A DNA stretch of 36,560 nt from Porphyra umbilicalis. Its lineage: Eukaryota > Rhodophyta > Bangiophyceae > Bangiales > Bangiaceae. How positions within the stretch are numbered: the stretch's first letter is position 1; each line of letters opens with the position of its first letter. Where the stretch lies: assembly GCA_002049455.2 (NCBI GenBank), contig KV919267.1, forward strand, positions 1 to 36,560, in the 5' to 3' direction. The notes under the pieces are model-generated. The model was not told the DNA's origin. It worked only from the letters and a program-made list of their open reading frames with translations, and searched no databases. Both the position numbers and the translations under genes were made by a program. Positions 10,106 to 20,474 of the stretch are shown here, piece by piece.

Positions 10106-10148
10106 GGCTGATGGCCGCGGACTTCGCGGAAGTCCGCGGCCATCAGCC
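10106..10148. repeat. Perfect 20-bp inverted repeat with 3-nt loop
   Basis: The left arm GGCTGATGGCCGCGGACTTC (10106-10125) and its exact complement (10129-10148) flank GCG. It marks a sharp border: low-complexity Pro/Ala/Arg-coding sequence on the left, ordinary codon-biased sequence on the right. The ATG of the next frame lies in the left arm. Confidence 0.95.
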
Positions 10149-10704
10149 CCGTGACGGTGGTCATGCTCCTCAGGCTGCTGCAAGCACAGGCGCAGCCCCC
10201 GACAATGCGTTCGCCGATGCGGAGTGGCCTTCGGATGCCGATGCCGGTGGGCCTGCCGTCGACGTTGCCGCTTCGCTGGCGACAGAGCTTACGGGGACGG
10301 GTGCGCTGGGCGGTGGCCTGCCCACTGGCACTGTGCCTGTCGAGCCCCATGGTCAGCGCGATGATCCTGCCCCATCCACTCCCCCGCGCGATGCCCACGC
10401 CAATGCGGATGCGCCTGCAGATGGGCATGGGCAGGGCCACGACGATGGCGATGGCAGTCGGATGACGCCAGGGAAGCGCCGCCTGCGGGAGATCCAGACG
10501 GGTGGTGACGCTCGTGCACGCGAGTCGCTTGAGCTTGACGTCGGGGAGAGCATCCAGCTCGGGCAGCTGCTCGAGGCCTTCGCGGACAGCGGGGTGATCG
10601 GGGTCGATGACGTGGACAAGATGGTCGGCAGTGTCGCCGGGAATCCCGATGCCATCGGCAAGGTCATGGAAGATCTGCAGGGGCTGACGACGTCGACGGA
10701 CTAG
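10111..10704 (+). CDS. Hypothetical acidic/Ala-rich protein, 197 aa
   Basis: No family is recognised. The last 80 codons show a strong G/C third-position preference and encode an ordinary-looking sequence with a long amphipathic stretch, including SIQLGQLLEAFADSGVIGVD and NPDAIGKVMEDLQGL, ending in TAG at 10702-10704. The middle (about residues 20-110) is Asp/Gly/Pro/His-rich and probably disordered. The ATG at 10111 is the first in frame after the low-complexity block, but it lies inside the perfect inverted repeat and the frame is open further upstream to 9526. This sequence could therefore instead be the true C-terminal part of the TatA-like gene, or a separate gene with its start elsewhere. 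The final helices vaguely recall the small helical STI1-type repeats, but that is not a firm assignment. Confidence 0.45.
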   Translation: MAADFAEVRGHQPRDGGHAPQAAASTGAAPDNAFADAEWPSDADAGGPAVDVAASLATELTGTGALGGGLPTGTVPVEPHGQRDDPAPSTPPRDAHANADAPADGHGQGHDDGDGSRMTPGKRRLREIQTGGDARARESLELDVGESIQLGQLLEAFADSGVIGVDDVDKMVGSVAGNPDAIGKVMEDLQGLTTSTD

Positions 10705-11205
10705 GCCATCGCGCACGGGAACGTCGCCTCCCCCCGAGGGCCACACGGGCAGCCCGAGCACCCGAACCTGTACGACTTGAGGCACCACCATTCAGTCGAC
10801 TTGTAAAAGTCTCGTCCAAGTCATGAAAGTGCTGGACACCATTTTTCTGTGCCTACGCAGGCCACTTATGAACTTATTATTTTTAATTTGTCATGGCCTT
10901 AACTCGACTTCGCTTGAGTGTCAGGTGCGCTGCGACTGACTCTGCTCGAGCACTCGCCCAACGCCCGCGTCGTTGTCCCCACCATCTTGCGTGGCAAGGC
11001 GATCGCCTGTAGCGCCTGCTGTACACGTCGCTGCCTCGGCCCGCCTGGGGGAGGTGGCACCATCAACGGGTCTGTCTTTCGGCGTTTTTCCGCTTGATCC
11101 GTGCCCTCCTGCTTTGACCGTGGCGCCGCTGTGCCGGGTTGCCCTGTTCCTCCACTGTCGCCGCTGCATCGCCTGCAACCTGTGCGGTCAACGGGGTCGG
11201 CAATT
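10705..11205. other. Upstream region of the gamma-COP gene
   Basis: Spacer with an AT-rich patch at about 10865-10895 (ATTATTTTTAATTTG), which stands out in this GC-rich window and may hold promoter elements for the gamma-COP gene. No classical TATA box at the expected distance and no other gene are seen. Confidence 0.4.
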
Positions 11206-14200
11206 ATGACGGACGTCATGGGTGACGATCGCCTTCTTAAGATTAAGGATGAGGATGGAATGATGTCTCCTTTCGAGGGCATTGAGAAGGGCAGCGTCCT
11301 GCAGGACTGTCGTTGTTTCAACGACCTGCAGCTCGACACTCAAAAGTGCGAAGCGGTGCTAGTGCGCCTGCTGTACCTGGTGGGGCAGGGGGAGAAGCTG
11401 ACATCTGCGGAGGCCACCGACGTCTTCTTTTCGGTGACGAAGCTGTTCCAGGCCAATGCGGTAAGTTGGCTGCAGCTCCTTTTGATGGTTCGACATGGCA
11501 GGTGAGGGGTGCCTCTGCTGACAATTTCTGGTGTGCGTCTAGCCAGTGCGTTACGAATTGTCTTGTTCTTTGTGATAATGCAGCTTTACCGCCCTCTTGG
11601 GGTAGGCCGGCGCAGGGCGTACTGACCAAGTGATTCTTTATGTTTCCTTCGTGGCTTCCTACCGCTATGCTGCTCCTCACGTTTTCTGTGTGTCTGCTGT
11701 AGCCTTCACTGCGGCGCCTGGTCTACCTAGCCATTAAGGAGCTTGCTCACACTGCCGAGGAGGTCATCATCGTCACCAACTGTTTGACGAAGGATATCAA
11801 CTCCAACGTGGACATGTATCGTGCCAATGCCACCCGCGTCCTGTGCAAGATTACCGACGCGCAGATGGTGCAGGCGATTGAGCGCTACCTGAAGCAGGAG
11901 ATTGTGGACCGTAATCCGGTGGTGGCCTCAGCGGCGCTTGTGTCGGGTCAGCAGCTGCTGGCCAACAACAAGGGCGACGTCGTCCGTCGGTGGGTCAACG
12001 AGATCACGCAAGCGCTGGAGCACCAGTCGCCGATGGTCCAGTTCCACGCGCTTGCGCTGCTCTACCAGATCAAGCAGCATGACCGTCTGGCCGTGACCAA
12101 ACTGGTCACCGCAATGACCCGCGGGGGCGGCTCGCGCTCGCCGCTGGCTACGGTGCTGCTAGTCCGCTACACCGCGCGGATGATGTCCGAGGACACGACG
12201 ACGCCTCCGGGCGGCCAGCGGCCGTTGTTTGAGTTCCTCGAGGCGTGCCTCCGCCACCGCTCGGAAATCGTCCGGTACGAGGCCGTACGGGCGATTGCGG
12301 CGCTCCCCAACGTCAACGCCAACGAGCTCATGCCTGCCGTCACTGTGTGTCGGCTGATGCTGACGCAGCCGCAGGCTTCGATGCGCTACGCGGCTATGCG
12401 CACGCTGGCGTCCATTGCGTTCACCGCGCCCATTGCAGTGGCGGCAAGCAACTCGGACATGGAGGTCCTAATCGGCGATGGCAACCGCTCTATCGCGACG
12501 CTGGCGGTGACGACACTGATGCGCACGGGCTCCGAGTCGTCGCTGGAGGGGCTACTCAAGCAGATTGGTGGTTTCCTGGCCGACCTGGCCGACGAGCTCA
12601 AGGTTCGAGTGGTAGAGGCCCTTCGCGAGGTATGCCTCAAGTACCCGTCCAAGCACCATGCGCTGCTCAACTTCCTTGGCAACGCACTGCGCGAGGAGGG
12701 CGGCCTCGAGTTCAAGCGCTCCATCGTCAGCGCCTACCTGGACCTGATGGCGACCCTCCCTGGAGCCAAGGAGATGTGCCTGGGCCACCTGTGCGAGTTC
12801 ATTGAGGACTGTGAGCACTCGCAGCTGTCGACTCAAATTCTCCACCTTCTGGGCCGCGAGGGCCCCCACACGTCTGCCCCCGAGAAGTACATCCGCTACA
12901 TTTACAACCGCCTCATCCTCGAGAGGCCACCCGTGCGCGCGGCGGCCGTGTCGGCACTTGCTCGCTTTGCGGGCTCCTCGTCTACCCCTGCCCTACGGCG
13001 ATCGGTGGCTGTGCTTCTGCAGCAGTCGCTTGCCGATTCGGATGACGAAGTGCGTGACCGCGCTGCTTACCTGTATAAGGCTCTTGGGCTGGACCAGTTC
13101 ACAATTGCGCGTCCGGGCGGCGGCGGGGTCATCAAGCTGGTATCGCCCACCGCCAATGGCGTGCCCAAGGATGAGGGGAAGGACAAGGACGTTGCCGCGA
13201 TGACCGCCAAGGCTGAAGCCTTCACGTCCCTCCCCTGCCCCGTCGCCAACCTGGAAGCGGAGCTGCTGCGATACATCAGCACAGGTGACACGTCGACGAC
13301 GTTCAATGTGGATGTGGTGCCCAAGCAGAACATCATGCAGGCTGCGGAGTCGGGCACCGCGAGCGGCCCCAGTGGACCTGTCGCCCCTGGCGCGCGAGCC
13401 GGAGCTTCTGTCGCGGGCGGGCGGAGAGCAGAAGCCAAGCTGGTGGACCCGGCGGCTGCGGTTATGGCCGTCCCGCAACTCGCTCAGCTCGGTCGGCCGT
13501 TCAAGAGCTCCCCCTCTGTCGCGCTCACGGAAGAGGAGGTGGAGTACACTGTCAAGGTTGTCAAGCACGTGTACCCCACCCACGTGGTGTTGCAGTTTGA
13601 TGTGGAGAACACGCTGGAGGACAACCAGCTGGAGAACGTGACCGTTGCGGTGGATACGTCGAGTGCGTCGGGCCTGTGTGACGTGGTGCTCCTGCCGGCG
13701 GCGGTTGCCAAGCTTGGCGCTCCCGCTACTGCCTTCACAGTGATCACTCGCACGGACGGAGAGCTGCCACTCGGCGCCATGGCGTGCACACTGCGCTACA
13801 CTGTGCGCGACGTGGACGCGGCGACTGGGGAGGTGGATGATTCGGGCTACGAAGACGACTACCAGCTGGAGGACTTGGAGCTGACGATTGGCGACCTGAT
13901 GGTGGCGCCCGCAGAGCCGCCAGCCAACTTCCGTGCCGCCTGGGAGGCACTCGGAGGGGACAACGAGGTGGCCGAAGAGTTTTCGCTGTCGCACGATTCG
14001 GTCGCGACGGCCGTTGGGGAGATTATCAACTATCTGGCCATGGCGCCGTGCGGTGGCAGCGGTGACGCCAACCCGCGTGCGCGCTCGCACGTACTCCTCA
14101 TGGCGGGCATTTTTGCACCCCAGTATGAGGTGTTGTTGCGCGCGCAAGTGGCGATGCAGCCGGATGGGGTGGCGCTCAACGTGGTTGTGCGCAGCCAAGA

Positions 14201-14240
14201 CTACGAGGTGTCGCAAGTCATTGCCGGCTCCATCGCTTGA
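11206..14240 (+). CDS. COPG: Coatomer subunit gamma (gamma-COP)
   Basis: Gamma-COP is a large subunit of the COPI coat that recycles proteins from Golgi to ER and within the Golgi. Exon 1 (11206-11460, 85 codons) and exon 2 (11703-14240) join in phase 0 to give 930 residues, slightly longer than the roughly 870 of animal proteins. Residues about 20-545 form the Adaptin-N HEAT-repeat solenoid, with family-typical stretches such as SLRRLVYLAIKELAHTAEEV (joining at the splice), VVASAALVSGQQLL and MVQFHALALLYQIKQHDRLA. A Gly/Ala-rich linker follows (about 550-690). The appendage domain begins near residue 690: GRPFKSSPSVALTEEEVEYT, VLQFDVENTLEDNQLENVTV and GYEDDYQLEDLELTIGDLM are all characteristic. 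ATG 11206 is the first ATG of the frame; upstream the frame opens only with GTG. No frame breaks occur. TGTAA lies 27 bases after the stop. Confidence 0.97.
11461..11702 (+). other. Spliceosomal intron in gamma-COP (242 bp)
   Basis: The donor is GTAAGT at 11461 and the acceptor is TGCTGTAG ending at 11702. Removing it joins QANA directly to PSLRRLVYL, restoring the conserved family sequence in phase 0. It is the only well-supported intron in the window. Confidence 0.95.
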
Positions 14241-14285
14241 AGGGCTTTCCGTTTTGTTTCTGCGTGTGTAATTTCCTTCTTTTAA

Positions 14286-14412
14286 AGGTGTCTCCATCAG
14301 TCGTTGAACCTGGCAGTGACAGGCCTGGCTGGAGACGCACCTGGTGAATAGCCAAACCTACCAGCAAGATTGGGTGCCGTACTGGCGACCCGATGGTGCT
14401 GGTAGGTTTGGC
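14286..14412 (+). ncRNA. Stem-loop cluster after gamma-COP; possible structured RNA
   Basis: Starting 46 bases after the gamma-COP stop, the sequence folds into two blocks. In the first, GGTGTCTCCA (about 14287) pairs with TGGAGACGCACC (about 14330), with one bulge, and encloses CCTG/CAGG. In the second (14351-14412), GCCAAACCTACCAGCA pairs perfectly with TGCTGGTAGGTTTGGC at 14397-14412. After a 2x2 internal loop, 7 more pairs (14369-14375 with 14388-14394, one G-U), a single bulged G and 3 further pairs lead to a 5-nt loop GTACT. This is about 26 base pairs in 62 nt, the size and shape of a short miRNA precursor. It may lie in the 3' UTR, be an independent small RNA, or be a fold-back insertion. 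No H/ACA box in the right place is visible. Confidence 0.45.
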
Positions 14413-14922
14413 CCGATATGTGTGCAGTTCACGGTTGTGTTTCCGGGACCGCCCCATTCATTTTCTATGCTCACCTGCGGTGGGCGACGAGACTGGACAT
14501 CCTGCGCTTGGGGTGAACAGAAATGGAAGGCCTCTACCGTTTGTGGCGGCCACGGTACAGGACCTGCCAACCACCTCCCAACACGAGGTTCACCCGGTGG
14601 GCTGCCAGGCGATCTGGACTGCGACAATACAGAACGCGTGGCTAACCCTAAAGCCAGGTCTGCAGTCCTCATGCTCGAGTACCCGTCTCCGAGACACATG
14701 TATTAATACACAGGAAGACAGTTCACATGAACTGCGAAAGGACGGAGAAAAAGCACACACCCATGTCTACCGACCGTTCACACACCGCCGTCACCAACTC
14801 CTGACCGATGGCGCGCTCGCCCTTTGCCAAGCTGACCGACCCCTCCACCCGTCTCTCAGCCGTCTGCACCCGCCGATTCCTTGGCAGCCACCGCCGCCCT
14901 ACTGAGAGCGATGGTCACGCTC
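14413..14922. other. Intergenic region between convergent genes
   Basis: Ordinary-composition spacer separating the 3' ends of gamma-COP and the minus-strand gene. No coding signal is convincing; a short plus frame from the ATG at 14808 runs into the neighbouring gene's antisense. Confidence 0.4.
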
Positions 14923-14930
14923 TCAGTAGG
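14898..14930. repeat. Inverted repeat covering a stop codon
   Basis: CCTACTGAGAGCG (14898-14910) pairs exactly with CGCTCTCAGTAGG (14918-14930) around a 7-nt loop. The right arm contains the TGA (14923-14925, minus strand) that ends the SR-rich frame of the minus-strand gene. It lies at the border between plain spacer and GC-rich coding sequence, much like the repeat at 10106. Confidence 0.92.
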
Positions 14931-17900
14931 CCACCGACGAGCGGCGCTCCCCGTGCCGGCGCCCCCCCCCCCCCCCCTCCCCTCGCCGCGCCACCTCCAC
15001 CCGCCCCTCATAGTCGACCGTCGAGCCGCTGCCGCCGCTTGACGCGGAGACGGAGCGGCCGCGTCGCGCCGACCGGCGGCCGTGAGCGCCCCCACCCCCA
15101 CCCCCAATCGCCCGCAGCCGGCGGTCGTCGCCCGCCCGCGGGCGGTCGCTGCCGCCGCCGTCACGGCGGGCGTCCCGACCCGGCGGCGCGCGGGGCGCCA
15201 CCAGCGCGTCGGTGGCCGGCGCCTTGGCGGCGCGGAGCCACGACAGCACGCCGCTGCGGATGGCCGGCGGCGGGTCCGCGCGCGCGGCGCGCGGCACCCG
15301 CCCGCCGTCGCGGTGGGCCCGCAACGGCGGCGCGGCCGCCCGCGTGGCGGCAGCGGCCGCCGCCGCCGGCCCGCCGTCGCAGCGGCCGTGGCGGCGGCGG
15401 GGCGGCGGCTCCGCGCTGCTGCCGCTGCGGCTGCCGCTGCCGCTCGACGAGGGGGACCACGAGGCCGCCGAGTCGCCACCACTGCCGCCCGCACCGGCGT
15501 GGCGGTGCCCCCCGGCCGAGCCCGACCACGCCGACGACGACGACGCGGATGAGCCACCGCGGGCGTCGCGGCGGTGGCCGCCGCGCGCGCCACGGGAGCC
15601 ACCCGACGCCAAAGACGGTGACGCAGAGGCCGACGCCGAGCCGTAGGGGCTCGACAGCGAGTAGTAGCGACCCCGCCGGGCCCCGGGGGAGCGCGAGCGC
15701 GAGCGCGAGTGGGAGCGGGAGCGGGAGCGCGAGTGCGAGGGCGAGCGAGAGGCAGACCGCGACGGGGAGCGCGACCAGGAGCCCGACGCCGAGGCCGACG
15801 CGGAGCGAGAGCCGCCCGACCACGACCGCGAACGCGACCGCGAACGGCTGGTGACCGACGCGGACGCATCCGCCGCGGAGCGGGCCGACGACCAGCCATC
15901 GCCCACGTCGCCGCCGCCGCCACCCGCCCCCCCCGGTGGTGGTGGCGGCGGCGGCGGCGGCCGTCGCGGCCGCGCGGCGCCGACGCCCCCGCCGTCGCCG
16001 CCGCCGCCGCCTCCGTCGCCGCCGCCACGCGGCGGCCACGCACCCAATCGAGCCCCGCGGCGAGCGCCGGCAGGGCGCCGCCCGGTGCGCCGCGGGCGGC
16101 CGGCGGCGCCGCCCCCCCCCCGCCTCTGCGTCCGACGCCGACGCCGCGCCCGATGCCCACCCGCGGCCGCCCTCCCCCGCCGAGGCGTCGCCGCTCAGCA
16201 ACTCTGACGCGTGCCGCCGCCGCCCGCCGTGACGCGCCGCCGCCGGCGCGTCGCCCCGCCGCCGCCGCCGCTGCCGCCGCCCGCCAAGCCGCCCCGCCGT
16301 CGCGGCGGGGGCGGCGCGCTCGACGCTGCCCCCGTGCGACGCGTCCGAGGCGGAGCCACCGCCGGTCGTGGCCCCCGACGCGGACGTGCTGCGGCTGCGC
16401 GTCGTCGGCGGCGCGGCGGCGGCGGCGGCGGCGGCGGCGGCCGCCCGCGACGCGCGCCGCCCGTGAGGGCGTGACGCGGTGCGCGCGCCGCGGCGCGGTG
16501 CGGCCGCCACCGCCCCGTCGGCGGGGGCGGCTGCGGCGCCGCGCCGCTCGCCGCCACGCCGGTGGGGGCGGTGAAGGCCGCCGCCGCCGCGCGCCACGGC
16601 TGGCGGCGGCGACAGCGGTGCGTCGTCAGACGCACCCGCCGCCGACGCGGGCGACGGCGGTGGTGCCCGCCGGCGGGCCGACCGCCGGTCGGCGGTCGCG
16701 GGTGGTGGCGCAACCTCGGCCTCGCGGCGGCGGTGGCTCCGCGCGGCCATGGGCGCACCGGCGCGTCGGGCCACCGCCGCCGCCGTGGCCGTCACCGACG
16801 CGCAGCTGCTGCGTGACGGTGGGCGGGGGGCGTGGGGCAGCTCGGCGGCTGGCAGCTTGGCCGCCGCCGCCGCCGCGGGCGACCGCCGCCGCGGCGCACG
16901 GGCGGGCCGTCGGGCGGCCGCCGCGGGGGGCGTCGCGGCCGCCGCCGCCGCGCGCGGCGCGTGCGTCGACGGCCGCCGTGGTGCGGGAGCCTGTGCCGGA
17001 CGGGCGCGTGTCACGGGCGCGGCGGCCGCCACTAACGGGACGCCGAGCGGCTCCTCGTCGACGGCCGAGGCGTCCGTCTCCGCCTCGGACGCGTCCGTCT
17101 CCTCGACCTCCTCCCCGTCGTGCGGACCGACCTCGGGCGGCACATACGGCGCGAGGTAGTCATTGATGTCACTCGCATCGTCTGGCTCCCCATCATCCCC
17201 ACACCCGTCGTCATCGTCCACGTCGGTCGTCGACTCGCCGCCGCCGCCGCCGCCGTCCGCGTCCACCGCCGACGCGTCGCCGCCGTCGGCGACAGCCGCG
17301 GCCGCTGGCGCTGCCACCGCCTTGGACCGCCCAAACGTAAAGAGCGCGCGAAAGACGCCGCCCCGAGCAGCCGGCGCCGGCTCCTCGTCATCGTCCGACG
17401 CCCCCTCCTCGCCGCCGTCGGCGCCCTTTGCGGCTGCCGCGTCGGCTGCCGCCTGCCGTGCGGCGGTGGCGGCCGCCACACCGGCGCGCCACCGGCGGAC
17501 GACCCGGCGAGTGGCGGCGACGGCGACGGCGGCGGCGAATTCCGCCGTCCGCACCGCGGCGACCGCATTTTGGTCGCCCGCCGACTCCATCGACAGGAAG
17601 GTCGTCACGCCCGGGAGGTCCGTGTGGAGGAAGCAGTCAAAGGGTACCTCCTCGAGCAGGTGCGCTTCAAGCTCCTGCCCATCCTCCAACTCGTCTGCCT
17701 CGTCCTCGTCATCCTCCTCTGGATGGCCCTCGCCGGCGGCGCCGGCGGCCACGTGGCCCCCCCCGCCGTGGGTCGGGTGGAACACCCCACCGCCGCCCGC
17801 CGCCGGCAGTCGTGCCGACCGCGGAGCGTCGGCCGCAGCCAGCCGCCGCGCCTCACGGCGGCGCACGCTCAGGACGGCCAAGCTCAGCTCCGACGTCATG

Positions 17901-20474
17901 GCCTCGTTGAGCGACTCGACCGTCCGGCGGTCGGCCGGGCGCGCCGCCCACCCGTCGGCGAGCTCCGCCGGCACCACCCGAAAGGCGCCCAGCGACAGCA
18001 CCGTCACGGCAGCGCCCGGGTCGGCGGCGCCGAGCACCCGCAAGTCCGCGCACGTGCCCGCGGCGGCCGCAAACGGCGCGGCGCCCACCGACGCGGCCTC
18101 GTACTTGAGCGCCGCCGACGCGAGGCACGCACCGACGCGCGCGGGCGTCGACGCCGACGGCACGTAGAGGCGGCCAGCGGTCAGCAAACGCACGGGCGCA
18201 AAGACGATCCACGCTTGGCCGGCCTTGTCCACCCGCTCCAAGTGCAGCGTCGAAAGCGCGTCGCTGTCGGCCACCGCGCCGGCGCTGCCGGCGCCCGACG
18301 CGGTGCGGCCAGGGCCGGTCAGGGACGGGCCGCCACCGCCGCCGCCGCTCAGCGTCGCCGACACGGACGATGGCGACGCCGTGCCGCCGCCACCCGCCGC
18401 CACGGTGTTGAGCTCCGCCAACAACGCCGTGTTGATGCGGCTCACGTGCTCCCGCGCCTTGTACCGCCGCATCATGCGGTCGACGCGGGACAGCTCGTAC
18501 GAGATGAGCACGTTGCCGCCCGCGCCGACCGAGCGGGCCGACAAGTTGGACCGCCCGGCGAGGACGGTCACCAGCTGCGCCGCCCGCGCGCCCGCGTCGT
18601 GCACGAGCCCCCGCACCTGCGCGACGCCGAGGCGCGTCAGCGCCAACCACAGGGCAAGGACCGGCGCGAGGCCAGCAACCGCGTCCGCGTCGGCGGCCCC
18701 CACGTCGGGCGCGCTGCCGACGCCAAACACCGCCGCGTCCGCGTCGCCGCCACCCTCCCCCCGCAGCCCCGTCGCGTGCACCGACGCAACGGCGCAGGCG
18801 GCGACGCCCAACCACGTGGCCGGCTGCAGCGTGAAGGAGGACGCGGCCGCGCGCACCGCCGCCGCGTCGGCGGGCGCCTCGGGCTGCATCAGCAGCGCGA
18901 GCGCCGGCCCCTCCACGTGCAGCCGCGACCGGTGGTGGGCGGCCACGTCGGCCAACCCCGCGACCGCCGCCGTCAGCGTCGAGTCGGTCGGCGCGCGGAG
19001 GACGAGGAGCACTGGCGAGAGGCCGGCGGCGACCACCTCGGCCGCCACCACCCCGTCGACGGTGGAGCGGAGGAGGTCCGCCTCCCGCACGTCCACGGGC
19101 TTGACGACGCACATGCCGAGGCAGGCCGCCTGCCACGCGGCCAGCGCTGCGTCCTCGGCCGCATCCTCAATCGACTGGGATTCGCGGACGAGGAGCACGA
19201 CGGGCGCGCCGGCCATCATGGCCGCCGCGGGCGCCGTCTTGACCGTCCCGTAGCGGGCTGCGAGCGCCTCGCGGACAATCGCGACGCGGCACTCGGCGAG
19301 CGTCGACCACACCCGCACGGCGGGGCGCAGGGGGGGGCGGCCGCCGCGGGGGCCCCCGCCCCCACCGGCCGCGGCGGTCACCACATCCGTGGCCGCCGCG
19401 CGGGCGGCGTGGCCGCCGCCGCTGCCGAGCCCGTCGTCGCCACTCGCCCCCCCGTCGAGGTCGTCCATGCCGACCGAGGCGACGAGCGGGTCCGCGCTGC
19501 CACCCGCCCACGGGCGCGTGTCCCCCCCCCCCCCGCCGCAGCGCCGCCGCCCGCGGCGGCGGCCGCAGCGGCGGTGGGGTCGCCCCCCCCCCCTCCCCTC
19601 CCCCCTCGTCCGCCCCGTCGAGCAGCTGCGCGACCGCGTCGGCGGCGGCGCCCGCAAACGCCGCCCGCGCCGCCGCCACGGCCGCCGGCGGCAGCGCGCA
19701 CGTGGCCCACACGGCGAGGCCATAGGCAAGCCGCACCTCCCGGTGGAGACGGCTCCACTGGCGCCCCCGCTGCTTGGCGCGGCTGTCTTCCACGGCCGCC
19801 TCGGCCACCGCCGCCGCTTCGGCGGCGGCCGACGCGGGGGGGCGGCCCCACTCGGGCGGCGCACCCGCCGCCGCCGCCGCCGCTGCTGCCGCCGCCGCTG
19901 CGCGGCCGACCGCACCGGGGCCGCCGCCGAGGCCGCCGCCCCCGGCCGCCGCAGCCGGCCCGCCGCCGGGGACGGCCGACAGCACCTCCTCCAACGCCAC
20001 GAGCGTCGCCGCGAGCGGCACGTCCTCCGCGCCAATGCGCGCGGCCGCCGCCGCGGCGGCGGTGGCGGCCGCGTCGGCGGCGGCTGCTGCCGCTGCCGCC
20101 GTCACCGCCGCCGTCGGCGGGGCGTCGCCCGTGCCGCGGCGCCGCGGCGGGGGGGCGGCGGCGGCGCCCGACGCGCGCGGGGGCGCAGCGAGGCGGTTCC
20201 GCCGCACCTCCCGGGAGAGGAGGTCGAACAGCTTGGCGGCGGCGGCGGCTTCCCGCCGGCGGGAGCCCCCCGGCTTGGCCGCGTGGCCGTCCCCGCCGCC
20301 GCCGCCGCCGGCACCACCGCCGATGCCGCCACCGCCGCCGCCGCCGGGGCCATCATCGACGCCCGAGGAGCTCCAGTCGCTCAAGTCGGCATCGTCTTGG
20401 GCGACCGCCGCTTCCTCTGCAGGGGGGCCATCCGCCCCGTGGGGCGGGTGCCCGTTGACCAGCCCCAGCGCCAT
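14923..20474 (-). CDS. PDXDC1-like PLP-fold protein with SR-rich tail
   Basis: This resembles PDXDC1, a group II PLP-dependent decarboxylase homologue of unclear activity. From ATG 20474 (MALGLVNGHPP, first ATG of its frame) an acidic and Ala/Gly-rich N-terminus of about 320 residues leads into the PLP-fold region at 19330-17860: VWSTLAECRVAIVREALAAR, SRLHVEGPALALLMQ, FTLQPATWLGVAACAVASV, then LALWLALTRLGVAQVRGLVH and ESLNEAMTSELSLAVLSVRR. The usual lysine-bearing HKW-type motif is replaced by ATW, as in PDXDC1. An acidic segment (PEEDDEDEADELEDGQELEA) and a long Ala/Arg/Ser tail follow, ending in an SR-dipeptide stretch and TGA at 14923-14925. The frame changes near the 13-C run 19522-19534 and again near the 10-C run 16112-16121 (perhaps also near 15930), so no single frame covers it; sequence error is likely. 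The SR tail could belong to a separate gene. Confidence 0.62.
15670..15860. repeat. GCGAGC-type hexamer repeat encoding SR dipeptides
   Basis: Degenerate hexamers of the GCGAGC/GGGAGC type on the plus strand translate on the minus strand into serine/arginine dipeptides (SRSRSRSHSRSRSRSPGARR and similar), resembling the RS domains of splicing-related proteins. It is part of the PDXDC1-like gene's third frame. Confidence 0.75.

Noticed and set aside
10033..10791. 252-codon minus-strand frame opposite the small CDS at 10111
   Set aside because: Its third-position bias is weaker than that of the plus strand, it lacks a convincing start, and it runs through the palindrome and antisense to a clearly biased plus frame.
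14341..14420. H/ACA snoRNA
   Set aside because: Two hairpins exist, but neither an ANANNA hinge box nor a correctly placed ACA is found.
17120..20458. 1112-codon plus-strand frame
   Set aside because: It is antisense to the PDXDC1-like gene, is Arg/His/Pro-rich, and is open only because the complementary gene uses G/C third positions.
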